This document shows positions 24,775 to 36,157 of a stretch of 64,000 nt of DNA, piece by piece. The notes under the pieces were generated by a model, which was not told the DNA's origin, did no database searches, and was given only the letters and a program-made list of their open reading frames with translations. The stretch lies in the NCBI RefSeq assembly GCF_024713945.1, contig NC_134677.1, positions 5,955,001 through 6,019,000 on the forward strand. The letters run 5' to 3'. A program made the translations under genes and the position numbers. Each line of letters opens with the position of its first letter. Within the stretch, counting starts at the first letter, position 1. Origin of the DNA: Dermatophagoides farinae. Lineage: Eukaryota; Arthropoda; Arachnida; Sarcoptiformes; Pyroglyphidae.

Positions 24775-25704
24775 ATGTCGGAGACTTCAAATGTGATTCA
24801 ATCTACAAATGCTAAGGCCAATTATTTAGCATCTTTAAAACAATTCATAGCCGGTGGTTTTGGCGGCGTTTGTCTTATTTTGGCTGGTCATCCAATGGAT
24901 ACTATTAAAGTTCGTATTCAAACAATGCCTACACCAAAACTGGATCAAGCACCACAATATAAAGGAATGCTTGATTGTATGAATAAAACCTTTCGACATG
25001 AAGGTTTTCGTGGTTTTTACCGTGGAATGTTGGCACCATTGATTGCAACCACACCTATCAATGCTGTATGTTTTTTTGGTTTTGGTTTGGGTGTCAGCCT
25101 ACAAAGTGATGGTTCACCAACCTCCGTTAATCAACTAACACCATTCCAAATGTATAAAGCCGGCATGCTTGCCGGAGCATTCACGGCCACAATAAATGCA
25201 CCGGCAGAACGTATCAAATGTTTGTTGCAAATAGAACAAGGTTCGAAAAGTGTTGCCAAATATAAAAGTTTCTGGGATTGTGTCAGTAAAGTGTATGCAA
25301 CCGGCGGAATACGTTCAATATTCACTGGATTAACGGCTACGTTCGCAAGAGATATCCCAGGAAGTGGAGCTTATTTTTTGGGATATGAATCTCTCAAAAG
25401 ACATGGTAATATTATATTCAACACCGAGAACGAAACTATTGTGACCTTATTATCGGGGGGATTTGCTGGTATATCATACTGGATTATAGCTATTCCGGCT
25501 GATGTCATAAAATCACGAATACAGACAGCACCTGAAGGCAAATATGATGGCTTTCGTGATGCTATCCGTTATCTATACGTAAGAAATGGGCTATTAGCAT
25601 TCTATAAAGGAGCAGCACCAGTTTTTTTTCGGGCTATTCCTGCCAATGCTGCATGTTTTTTCGGTTACGAGTACTCTCTTAAATTGTTAAATATGTTAAT
25701 TTAA
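24775..25704 (+). CDS. colt: mitochondrial carnitine/acylcarnitine carrier (SLC25A20 type)
   Basis: Inner-membrane antiporter exchanging acylcarnitines for carnitine to feed beta-oxidation. Intronless, 309 residues (human 301). Three tandem SLC25 repeats, each with its P-x-D/E-x-x-K/R signature: GHPMDTIKVRIQ, NAPAERIKCLLQIE and AIPADVIKSRIQTAPEGKY. Features close to the carnitine carrier include KQFIAGGFGGVCLILAGHPM, AVCFFGFGLG, GERIKCLLQI-like repeat 2, RDIPGSGAYFLGYE and the final FRAIPANAACFFGYE. Six membrane helices are expected. It is convergent with the unknown gene on the minus strand, with only 59 bp between stop codons. Symbol follows Drosophila congested-like trachea. Confidence 0.93.
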   Translation: MSETSNVIQSTNAKANYLASLKQFIAGGFGGVCLILAGHPMDTIKVRIQTMPTPKLDQAPQYKGMLDCMNKTFRHEGFRGFYRGMLAPLIATTPINAVCFFGFGLGVSLQSDGSPTSVNQLTPFQMYKAGMLAGAFTATINAPAERIKCLLQIEQGSKSVAKYKSFWDCVSKVYATGGIRSIFTGLTATFARDIPGSGAYFLGYESLKRHGNIIFNTENETIVTLLSGGFAGISYWIIAIPADVIKSRIQTAPEGKYDGFRDAIRYLYVRNGLLAFYKGAAPVFFRAIPANAACFFGYEYSLKLLNMLI

Positions 25705-25763
25705 TAAATTATAGACCATTGAACAAAATTGTACAGAATTTTATAAAAAAAATTCAAGAAAAG

Positions 25764-26615
25764 TTAAATAAAGCGACTAGAAGTTTTTGTGTCAGGATAT
25801 TGTCGGTGTAATTGTTTTAAATACTCAATACATGCCGGAGTTATTTCTTCGGCTAATTTGACCATTTGTTCATAATGCAATTGATATTTCTGTAATGATT
25901 GTTCTGATTTGACTGGTCCAAGTTTCTCGAGATGAGCCGAATCAATTGAAGAAGGACAATTAAGATAAAAACCTAAATCTCTAACAAATGACCGACAATT
26001 AAACAGTCCATCCGATGTAATTCGAAGTTTAATTTCACGATCTTGTCTGTCAAGGAATTCGATCGAATAACAATGCTTCAATCGAGGTGTATTTTCGCGA
26101 CATTGTCCATTAGAAATCGACTCTTCTTCATCAGATTCCATCACCTCTTCACGATCAACAGGTTGTTTCTCTTCATATAAATAACCAGGTCCGGTTTGTT
26201 CAATCACACCAATAAACTTTTGCAATGAATCATCAATGGAATCATCAGTGATGTATGAATGATCATGATATTTAATCAAAGGTGAACGGCTATAATGATC
26301 GATTGTCTGTCTGCCAAGAATTGCGGTTACAATCCATTCATGAAGCCAATATTTTTGTAATGCACGAACTTGTTTAGTGTAGTATCCGAATGCAAATATA
26401 CATAAGCCAGTTTGGAATAGTTCCGTATATCTTGGTATCGTTTGATAATAAATCATACCTTGCTTTAATGTACGTGTAGGGTCTTCGAAATAAAGGCTTA
26501 ATTTAATCCAATTAGCCAATTCTTTCTGGCTGATACCATGGTCTTTATATGCCGCTATAAATGCTCGTGTAAATATTTTCTTCGCAACACAACCAGTAAA
26601 TAAACTTGTGGCCAT
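25764..26615 (-). CDS. unrecognised 283-residue protein
   Basis: Intronless frame from a good-context start (AATAAATGGCC). The N-terminus MATSLFTGCVAKKIFTRAFI is short, basic and hydrophobic with no early acidic residues and could be a mitochondrial presequence or an amphipathic helix. The middle has aromatic-rich helices (QTGLCIFAFGYYTKQVRALQ, QKYWLHEWIVTAIL), then an acidic linker (residues about 150-175), and a C-terminal mixed segment with YSIEFLDRQDREIKLRITSD and a helical end EEITPACIEYLKQLHRQYP. Codon use and complexity look like a genuine protein. I do not recognise the family. It converges with the mitochondrial carrier gene; that neighbour says nothing certain about function. Confidence 0.65.
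   Translation of the reverse strand: MATSLFTGCVAKKIFTRAFIAAYKDHGISQKELANWIKLSLYFEDPTRTLKQGMIYYQTIPRYTELFQTGLCIFAFGYYTKQVRALQKYWLHEWIVTAILGRQTIDHYSRSPLIKYHDHSYITDDSIDDSLQKFIGVIEQTGPGYLYEEKQPVDREEVMESDEEESISNGQCRENTPRLKHCYSIEFLDRQDREIKLRITSDGLFNCRSFVRDLGFYLNCPSSIDSAHLEKLGPVKSEQSLQKYQLHYEQMVKLAEEITPACIEYLKQLHRQYPDTKTSSRFI
25767..25772 (+). terminator. AATAAA signal of the carrier gene inside the converging gene
   Basis: The first canonical hexamer after the carrier stop codon lies immediately beyond the stop codon of the minus-strand gene (25764-25766), so cleavage would fall within the opposite coding region. Confidence 0.5.
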
Positions 26616-29600
26616 TTATTGAAAAAATTGGAATTTTTTCTATCCAGAATCCTTCGCAATTTTATAATACATGCTCCAAATTGTAAACAAAAACAAATTA
26701 AAAGAATTTCAACATTAACGCCCTCGTGTGTTTCGTTTGATAGTTATGGAAAATTTGAATTTAGCAATCGAAACGACGACAATTTTAATGCCAAAAAAAA
26801 ATTATTGCCTTTAACTTTCATGGATGACAACAAAATGGAAAAACAAATTCCGACATGTATTCTCATTCAATAAATGAATGAATGACATGCATTTTATTGA
26901 TGCAATAATTATGATTTGTTATGTCTGCATTGAAAAAGTATTCACATTGAACAATTCAGACAAAAAAAAAACAAAATACAACGAAATGACCATTTTCAAA
27001 TGCGAGAATTTTGCCAATCATTTGTTTGGTTATTACTTCATCGAATTGCAATATTTGTTCATTTTCATTTTTTTCTTGTTCAACATCAATATTATTCATT
27101 ATAATCATTTTCAAAAGGCTAAATAACATTGATTCTCTATTTGTTTTTATAATTTGTTATTTGTTAGTTTTTCTTCGGTTTTCATACAAACAAATCAAAT
27201 AATCATTGTTTAGATGATAGTTTTTTAAGGAAAAATAGAAAAAACTGGTTCAAACCGCCTTTTTTTCTAATGTTAATGATCTACTGTTTGTTCAATAAAT
27301 TCATCGATAAGGATCAAAAATCAGCTTATTTTTTCAAATTTATTTATGTTAAATCCGAATGTTAATCCCTTGTGTGTGTGAGTGTGTGTGCATGAATTAA
27401 AAATTGATCGGATGATCTATGAAATGTTGAAGAAAAAACTTTATTATTTGTGACAAAAAACAAACATATTCAAATGAATAAAGTAAAAAATAAGTATTTT
27501 AAAAGTTCATGAAAAAGAAATGGCATTGACAATAATAACAATTCATTTTTGTCAATAATAGCGAGATCATTGATCGGTTTTTTGCCATCGGAAGAAGGTT
27601 TTTTTCACTCTGCACTTTCTCTCTCTCTCTCTTTTTCTTTCTATAATTGGCTCATCAATTTTTTAAATTGAAAAAATCCATAAATACTTTCATAGACAAA
27701 TTATTTTGCATGACAAAATCAATGCGGAAATATTTTTTTCGTCTATCGTTCCGTAGATAAATTTCGGATCGAATGATATTATATCTAGTAAATGCATCTT
27801 ATTACCAGTTTAATTATTGAGCAAAGAAAAAGCAAAAGATGGTTAAAACGATTAGATAAAAACATCATGATGTTTATTTTAAATCTTAATCAAAATATAT
27901 TTATACGTTGAGCATTGAATAATATAATTTCAAAATGATTTTTGATTCTTTAAATTGATTCATACTGTTACACGTTTAACCAATGTATATTATCATTTGG
28001 TTGCGCGTGTTTAAGATATCTTGTTACCCACGACTACGACGGCAGCAACAATAATAATCAATGGAAAGTACGATACAATTTTCATACTCTTTCCATTTTT
28101 TTTTGATTGATTAAATTAAAATCCGATTAATGCGTACAATCAATCGAATCAATTTGATTTGATTGATTTATTGAATCAAACAAATTTAGCCTCATAATGT
28201 CCAGTACTGTCAATTTATGGCAATGCATAATTTTAGTATATTTTTATTAATAAAAAAAAATGATCAAATCTATGTCATGCAGCACAATTATGTGTATTCA
28301 TTGATAATTATGGGCCTTGATTTATTAAGTTGAATTTATTTATTACAATCAAATCAATCAAAAATCGAAATTGATATCTTTATTAAGCGTTTTCAATATC
28401 GTAAAAAATAATTTTTTTTTGTTCATTTGATTTATCACACGGGAACATCATTATCCGCAAATAAAAGACACGAACATATACACAAACAAAGCAAAAACTT
28501 TCATTCGATTGAAATTCGCCTATTTTTTGCCCTGTTTTGAAGCCCATCAAAACGAAGAAAAATAAAAGGAAAAAATTTTGAAATTTCATAGGTAGATACG
28601 TACTTATTTATGTTTTTTTCATTCGTTCATTGATCGAGGACAATTTCAATGTAAATCGTTGGCGAATATTCATGAAAATGATTGCCAACCATACAATTAT
28701 TAGATCTGAATTTACATTATAAATGGAATTCCCTAATAAATAATTTTCTTCAAAAGTGCAATAATAGAATTCATTTGATTATTTTGTTTAATTTTCTTCC
28801 AATAGAATGATTTGAATAATCATTGTCAGCTTTCACCTTGGACAGGAATAATCGATCTAGGGAAAATCCAATGAAAGATCTATTAACATAGGTTTCATTA
28901 TTTTGTTTAGAAATTTTCTTTTCCATTTACATTTATCATTCAAATAAATTCATGGAATCTATTTCATCATAGAATATTGAATGTGCTTTATTATAATTTT
29001 AAATTAGATCGGATGAAATATTTCTAATTATTGAATTGGAAATTTCTGTTATTTTTACCGAAACAAATATAGCAACTAATTTCACAAGATTTATTCCCGT
29101 GTAAAAGATTATGGTCTATAAGGTGAGCTTTGTAATACTCGAAATGGTAACAAAAAAATTATTGCAATAATTTTTGTGAGAAAATCAATCATTGTAAATT
29201 CTTATGAATGAAAGAATGATTATTCCCGATGTTGTCAATCATTCACAATAATCATTGTTTCCTGGCAACAAATAATTGAACTAGAACAACTGATATTGGA
29301 TGTTGTCAACCAAAATATTTTCAAGCAACTTCGTTATTCGTATTAGAAGCGATTCATTGGAATGTTAACCTCGATATCCCATACTCGTTATAATTTTGCC
29401 AATGATGTATTTTCTTTTTCCTATTTTCTTCAATCATCATCATCATTACAATCGTCATCACGTTCTGCTTCGTCGAAGAATACATAAAATTGCTTGACGA
29501 CTACTGAATGATGCTAAAGATTTGTGTTGTCAGCTTCTACATTCATTGACGATGCCATCATATTTTGGCAAATCTTGTATATACCATCATGCTTCTTCTG

Positions 29601-29862
29601 ATGATGATGATGATGACGATGATGGTCGCATTGACTATGGTGTTGGCGATATGTTGATGTTGATTACTTTGGATTTTTTTTTCTCTTGCCCCTAAAGAGG
29701 CCGATAAAAAAAAATGTCTCTGGCATATATAAATTGGCATTGTGGCTCCAATGATATTCACATTTCCATAACCATTATTATTGTTGTTTTATTCAAAACG
29801 TAGGATTTGCTTTTCTTCTTGGATCTTTATTCTCGGAAGAAAGTATTTCTATTATTACACAA
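26616..29862. other. 3.2 kb intergenic region
   Basis: AT-rich with a TG tract near 27371-27390 and a CT tract near 27618-27632. A donor-like AAG/GTGAGC site occurs near 29118-29126 and could belong to a non-coding leader exon of the downstream secreted-peptide gene. No coding exon is supported. Confidence 0.45.
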
Positions 29863-30320
29863 ATGGAATCATTGCCAACTTCAAAGGTATAATCGGAAGT
29901 GTTCTATATAGCGACATTTTAAAATATTTTTTTTTTACTGTTTTTCTATCTAAATAGATGATTCGATTAGTTTATAAACGGATGTGTGTCATAATCATCA
30001 CCATCGTCATTATTTATAGTCAAATGCAACGTGTGATTGGTGCACCGATCGATTCATCAAATAATGAATCAATATCGGCGGAAGAATTGAAAGAAAGGAT
30101 TATCAATTCACAGCTTGAAGATAAATGTGAAATTGATCAACATCGAAAAGATCAATGCGAATTATGTGTACGTTTTTTATATGATCGAAGCGTCGGCTAT
30201 TTAGGCTGTTGTACTAATTACGATGGTATCTATAATTTTTGTGAAGATTTTCTCAACTATTCATACGAAGATCAACCAAAACATAAATCTTCTGCAGCTA
30301 AACGATTTCCCAGTAAATGA
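29863..30320 (+). CDS. small secreted cysteine-rich protein, possible prohormone
   Basis: Two exons: 29863-29886 (MESLPTSK) and 29958-30320; they join in phase 0 across a 71-bp GT-AG intron, giving 128 residues. Alternatively translation starts at the ATG that opens exon 2, giving 120. A hydrophobic stretch CVIIITIVIIYSQ followed by VIGAPIDSS looks like a signal peptide with cleavage near GA/PI. The secreted part has six cysteines spaced C-x8-C-x2-C-x13-CC-x9-C in DKCEIDQHRKDQCELCVRFL and GYLGCCTNYDGIYNFCEDFL, enough for three disulfides, and the end has a Lys-Arg pair (AAKRFPSK). The size, signal and compact cysteine core fit an arthropod neuropeptide or protein hormone, but I cannot match a named family and no amidation signal is present. 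Confidence 0.65.
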
Positions 30321-30649
30321 ATATTTCCTATCTTTTTTCTATCTCTAATTACAATAATAATAATCATATTATTCTTCGGTGATTATAATTATCAAAAACA
30401 ACAAAGTGATCAACTTGTTTCGCTGTTTACAAACCTCAACGTTTGCAGCTATCAAACATAAGCTTTCATTCTCCTTTTTTTGATAATATAGTGCTATGAA
30501 GAAGGCTAAATAATCTGCCGGAATAATAATTATTCGGGTAAAATTGAATTCATTGCAACATTTCGCCATATCTGTGATATTTTCTTGAGCAAATTCATAT
30601 TAAATTCTTGTGATTTATATAAATATTCTTTATCCAAACACGAGTGACA

Positions 30650-30681
<32 letters not shown>

Positions 30682-31068
30682 GACGATTTTTTTTGATTAA
30701 AATCATTTCATTTTTTGAATAAATACATTTCATGATTATTTTCAAATAAAGAACTAATGATTCAGGCATATTCATGTCTTTGTTATGTTTTCGGAGCAAA
30801 AAAAAGTGTTGAATGGTAATATTATATTGGTGAATCTTGCTTTAATCAGTCGATAAGTCAATCATCAAATCATGGTAATGAAAATTGCTTCACTTTTCGA
30901 CATAATCTGTTTTTTTGTAAGTGTTTATTTGTGGGTGTGTATATGTGCGTGTCCTCAAAAATTATTGATCGAATTTGATTAGAAATAAAGCAATCGATCT
31001 TTGCTGAGTCTAGGGAAAAATTCAAATTTTTGTTTTTTTCTCTTGTTTATTTGTTATGAAGGGTTCTT
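30321..31068. other. gap between two secreted-protein genes (convergent)
   Basis: AT-rich 750 bp holding the two 3' UTRs, with an ATT repeat near 30650-30668. A 66-residue minus frame at 30369-30569 lacks family features and is not supported. Confidence 0.5.
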
Positions 31069-31759
31069 TTATTGATATCTCAGTTTATTTTTACTACTAT
31101 ACCATTGATAGGAGTCTAAATCATTTTGTTTTTGTTGTTCATTATTATCGTCACTATCATCATATTCATCGACATATTTTAAGTTCACAGCTTTATTTGA
31201 TGCTACAAATTTAGATTGTCCCGTGATGCTACCGCTGGTACAGATACAATGCGATGATGGACAATTACCAAGTTGACAATTATCTTGGCACCAATCATCA
31301 GTTGCTGTTCGATAGACTGAATAACAATGAAAATATGGATGTTTTCTCGTTGCTAATGGCGAAGTATATTTTAGCGAATATTTATTATCATTTGCTTTTC
31401 CATATGAATCAGAAATATAATTCCAATAAGTATCAATACTATTTTCAGAATCATCATTGCTTTTTGATAAGGTGGATCTTTTCGTACGTCTATGAAGAAA
31501 AAAAAATTATACAAGTTTTTAAAAGTAACATGAACAATCTAAAATTTACACATGATGGATTAATGGATCGAAAATATGTCGAGGAACATAATGGATTGGT
31601 TCTCTACGGCGAGGCTCCAATTTGTGACTAACAACATATTAAATGATATTAAAATTAGTAAAAATTCTGTGTTGAAAAATTTTCTTACTAGATACGATCA
31701 GGCGAAAATTGAGAATGAACAATATTCAATGAGATAAACAAAAATAACACCAAAATCAT
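31069..31759 (-). CDS. secreted protein with C-terminal cysteine-rich motif
   Basis: A three-exon gene read from splice sites: 31759-31689, 31627-31550 and 31489-31069 (71, 78 and 421 nt, 166 residues; phases 2 and 2). Exon 1 encodes an ideal signal peptide, MILVLFLFISLNIVHSQ. Then follow a basic segment HKLEPRRREPIHYVPRH, a Lys-Arg site in VRTKRSTLSK, and a cysteine-rich block HCYSVYRTATDDWCQDNCQ continuing LGNCPSSHCICTSG, spaced C-x11-C-x3-C-x4-C-x4-C-x-C. The DDWC..NC....CP...C.C pattern recalls a small module I associate with the C-termini of some invertebrate secreted enzymes such as AA15-type copper oxidases; no enzyme domain is present here. The tail is acidic and Gln/Asn-rich. It starts about 130 bp downstream of XPO5 on the same strand. 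Confidence 0.65.
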
Positions 31760-31892
31760 ATTTTTTTAAAAAGAGTTTTATTTTATTATTACAAAATTCG
31801 AGTTGACAAATTAATAATCAACTATCAATGAAAAAAAAATCAATTTATAGATTTATGAAAAAAATTGAAAATAAAAAGGATATTCAATAAAT

Positions 31893-34800
31893 TCATAGCC
31901 ATGATAAGAATCCGGTGTTTATATCCTCACAGACATTATTATCTTTGTCGGTTTGCAACATGCCTAAACAAATAACATTTGGTTTTTTCATGGAATGTGT
32001 TGATGATAATTCTTCCAAGGATGTACTTTCGACAAGATTTCGTAGCATTTTTTGTGCTTTTTTAATTTGGCTTGCATTGTTATTTTTTTGTAAAAGACTA
32101 TTACTAAAACGATTCCATTCATTCAAATCGGATTTACAAATTTGGCTTAATTTACCATTAACTATTTCCGTTAGATTGTTTTTTATAACAATTTTTTCAT
32201 AGATAAGAAATAATAAATTAACCAAACGATTCAATATATCTGTATCACTTCGTTTGGTCAACATTATTGATTGCAATAAACGAATGGCTAGATCGAAAAA
32301 TGCTTGAATTGAATTGATCATTTGTCGCGATATGAGACTCTGAATCAATTTTTGATTAACATTACATATCTGAAGTTTCATATTACTGTTGGGCCATAAA
32401 AGACAACCCGTGACGGCCATAACTAAAGGCTTTGGATTTAGCGTCATAATGAACTTTGATAGGAGACCCTCTTCATTATATTTATCATTTTCGTCGTCAT
32501 TTATAATGGATTCTCTCATATTGTCATTCTCATTTATATCAAGTTCATCGTCTTTAGCTTGCTGGTGTTGTTGTTGTTGTTGTTGTTCAACATCGCCCAT
32601 TTCTTCATCTATCTCATTCGTTATAGATTCATTTTTTGTTATGTGGTCAATATTTTTTTGCTTTGAAAATATACTGTTCAAAAGTGCGACGAAATCAAAT
32701 GAAATACTGTTAATAGTGGCTTCTATAACGATTTCCAAATAATTTCTAGGATCATCTTTCACTGATATTGGCTTGATTTTCAAATGATTAGAAATTCTTG
32801 GATCTGAATTAGATGTGCAAATATTCTTTTCTTGTTGTAAAGCATTAAAATTTTCATCAAGTTTACAATACATAAATTCGATAAATTGAATCAACGTTTC
32901 GATGCACCCGCTTTTAGTAAGAAACTTTTCTATTCTCGGTGAAAAATTTGCCAAACATTGAAAATATGAACGAATCAAATCTCGATATACAAATAATGGC
33001 ATGAATTTCATATCTGAACAAATCAATGAATTATTTGTGGAGATAAAATCTTCTATAGCTGATTCTGATTCGGGACGAATAGTGTAGAAAAATAACATCA
33101 ATTCAAGTGCCGTATTAACAAGTATTATTGATTGTGAATATAGTATCCAAATTCGATGATGCATAAAATAACCAATGAGATCTGGTGATGGTGGATTTTG
33201 TCGATCCCATTGTTTCAACAATGTTCGATACTTATCCACTGGAAGCATCTTAGATTGATCAAAACAAATCATGAATATATAATGTGAAGGATATTCTCCA
33301 AATAAATATTGTTGATAAAAAGGATGACATAATTTATCAAGTAGATGTTGATTTTTTTCTTCATATACTGACCAAAGATGATGAATGGAAGCAATCACTT
33401 TACAAAACGGAGCAACCAATTGCATCATTACGGGCCATAAAATTTCATAACATCGAACAGTACTGATTCGTTTGAATAAACGTGTGAGTAAATTCGACAG
33501 GGCCGAAATTTTTACTAAAATCTTAGAATAATTTGATGGAAGGTGATTGACATTAAACTGTGGCTGTGTAGCTAAACCAAGATCGAGAAAAAATGTCTGT
33601 CCATTAGGTCCAAAATCGTATGTGATGATCCAATTGATTTTTGAAAGAAAGTCATCAATCAAAAAGCTACGTTGTTCTTCAATTGAAAGATGATTGCTCA
33701 ATATAAATAATCCTTCATAAAGGAAAAATGATTGAATCAATGATATTTTATCAGTGACAATCAATTCTTCAATATGTTGGCGCATCATCTTGAAATATGG
33801 AAGAAATAATGGCACACAATTTTTCGTTAGCTTAATGAACAAAGCATTCAAATGATTTTGAAGATCACCTATATTTGGATCATATTGTAGTTCTTTTGTT
33901 TTCACAGTCAATGTGAATATGATATCGATTAATTTTTGAATCAATTCAACTGAAAATTTTCCATAGAATGGTGAGAACGATGATAAACATGACAATAAAG
34001 AATTTAAACTCTGTATATCCAACTGGCCGCTGAGTCCAATTTCCAACATTCGTGAAAAATAAAATTCCAATAATTTTATTTGCTACATTCAGAATAAATG
34101 AATAAAAATAGTTTATGTTATAGAAAGAATGATTGATCAAAACTAACCTGTTGAGAAAAATTCTTTTTTAATATGAGCAATGGGCATAAAACAGCAGCAG
34201 TATTAAAAGAGTTTATGTTTGTGCTAACCGTTAAGACCTCTGGATCAAATGATTCAAGCGGAATGGGCCCGAATAAATCACTAAACATGGAAAAGCAAAA
34301 TGTTTGAGATATTTGAGGATAGTTTTGACATAGATTTCTAATAACTGTTAAAAATTTATTTTTATTTTCCCGAAAAATTTGCAAATAGCTTTCATAGGAA
34401 TCAAGATCACAGGAGTTTTTCAATTCAGGTTTCATCGATTCCGGCTTAGGTTCCAATTTTAAAAGTGCAATTGAGATTAACAATCTTATCGGAATAGTTG
34501 TTTCTAATTGAAAAGGAACCGGTAATATTGAGTTGTTTTTCAAATTTTCCATATCATTAATGTCTTGTTTGGAAGTTAATTGAGATTTTGAATACAAAAT
34601 CAAAAATTTAAGTAGAATTTCATCATAAATTATGTTGTCATAGGCGAGACAATCGAAAATGAAACACATAAATGTTGACCAAAATGATTTATTGTCATTG
34701 CAGCTTTTAACAATCGATTTATGTGTAGAATCTTGATTGATTAAATTCATGACACGACAAACTATTTCGATTGAGATATCCAACAATAGTAAGAAAACTT

Positions 34801-35809
34801 GGTTGAGTGAATCAATATTGGATTCAGATGACTTAATGAGATGGAAATAAGGATTCAATTGCGATATTAAAAAATGAGCAAATTTTGATTGGTCAATATC
34901 GAAAAAAATACCGTTCATCACTTCCATATCTTCGGGTCGTTTGATTGAACGTGTAATGATTGTTTGAATGCAGCGAAGTGATAGGATTTTTACTTGAGAT
35001 AGGAATGTATCTTCGAAATTCAGGTTAGACAAATTCGCTGTTAAAATGATTTTGATCAGAATGTTTTCGTTTAAAGGATACCAGTCTAGTAATGAATCAA
35101 GTACTTCAAGTGATTTCAAAATGATTTGTTTCCTGTATTCGATAGACATTTGATGTTCATTTTGAATGTTCATAATCAATAGATTTCGGCATAAAAATTC
35201 CAAAATGTTGTCTTTTTCACTGACCAAACTTTTTGTGATTTCTCTTCGTCGATTAGAATTATAGGGTAAAAACAATTTGGTAAGATAATCGGAAATGTTT
35301 AATATTGTATAAAGGCTGATTAATGAATGTTCTTGCGTTAATTTAGGTAAAAATTGGGGCCATCTATTTGGCCATTCTCGCATGAATATTTCAGTAATTA
35401 GCCGACTACAAGAATTTACAAACAAATTCGATGTTGAAAGATTAACTTTCATGGCTATATTTGATCGAAATTCAAATCTTGTTAAGCAAAATGTTTTGAT
35501 GTTTTCTCGCCGATCATGATCGAAATTATACCAATTGTTTTTGATAATTTCTTCTAAGATTTGATATCCATAAGTGACAAGACTTTCGATGCAAAATTCA
35601 TTGGTGATGATCATATCTTCTGATCTATTGACAATCAACATGGCAACATTCAAATACAGATCAGTTTTTGCATAGATATCGGAGGTTAATATATCATTTA
35701 AACGTGAATTTGCTTTAATTCTATCATCATTACTGGCATCAGGTTTCATGATTATTTGAATACAATTATCGATCTCTTCAACGATTCTGATTGCAGGATT
35801 AGAATTCAT
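31893..35809 (-). CDS. XPO5: exportin-5
   Basis: Karyopherin-beta that exports pre-microRNAs and other structured RNAs from the nucleus with RanGTP. Two exons, 35809-34148 and 34082-31893 (554 and 730 codons), 1,283 residues, slightly longer than human (1,204). The N-terminal importin-beta-like domain and early HEAT repeats are recognisable: YGYQILEEIIKNNWYNF, then SRLITEIFMREWPNRWPQFL (human REWPQHWPDML) and SNRRREITKSL. The second exon continues the HEAT solenoid, for example HNL-like helices in SFFLYEGLFILSNHL and the C-terminal LNPKPLVMAVTGCLLWPNS. An insert rich in Gln and acidic residues near the middle of exon 2 (about 32545-32625) accounts for part of the extra length. The exon junction is phase 0 within a run of Gln codons. 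Confidence 0.9.
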
Positions 35810-36157
35810 GATTTTCGATTAACAAGATTAAAAAAAAAATTTTTTTTTACTATGAATTTGATGATGAATTCTATATATTCTGACGGCAGAAAAATTTTAA
35901 TACCATTTCTGCAAACATGAGTTTGATTTTGACCAAATTCATACATTGAAAATAATTCAACTTAAATACAATTTCAAGTTTAATGAGTTTCAAATTAAGA
36001 ATTAAAATCAATGGGTTTTAACAATCGTAATATAAGTTGATCAAATTTTTTTTGAATCAAATGTAATTCAGTAGAGAGTTAGTATAGTTTGTCTTTTTAC
36101 AAGAAAAAATCAACAAAGTCTAAATATTCAAAATTTGGATTTGTAACAATTTGATTA
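35810..36157. other. gap between CHMP3 and XPO5
   Basis: 348 bp, AT-rich, holding the XPO5 promoter and the CHMP3 3' UTR. Nothing else is seen. Confidence 0.5.

Noticed and set aside
26619-26873. 84-residue plus-strand frame next to the 283-residue gene
   Set aside because: Starts 3 bp from the opposite start codon, has no family features and composition like the intergenic background.
27246-27262. GGTTCAAAC box followed by T-run, as in a tRNA gene
   Set aside because: No A box, no pairing acceptor or T-arm stem upstream; chance match.
28383-28589. Minus-strand frame with hydrophobic start resembling a signal peptide
   Set aside because: Phe/Leu run comes from an A-rich tract; the rest has no domain or conserved cysteine pattern.
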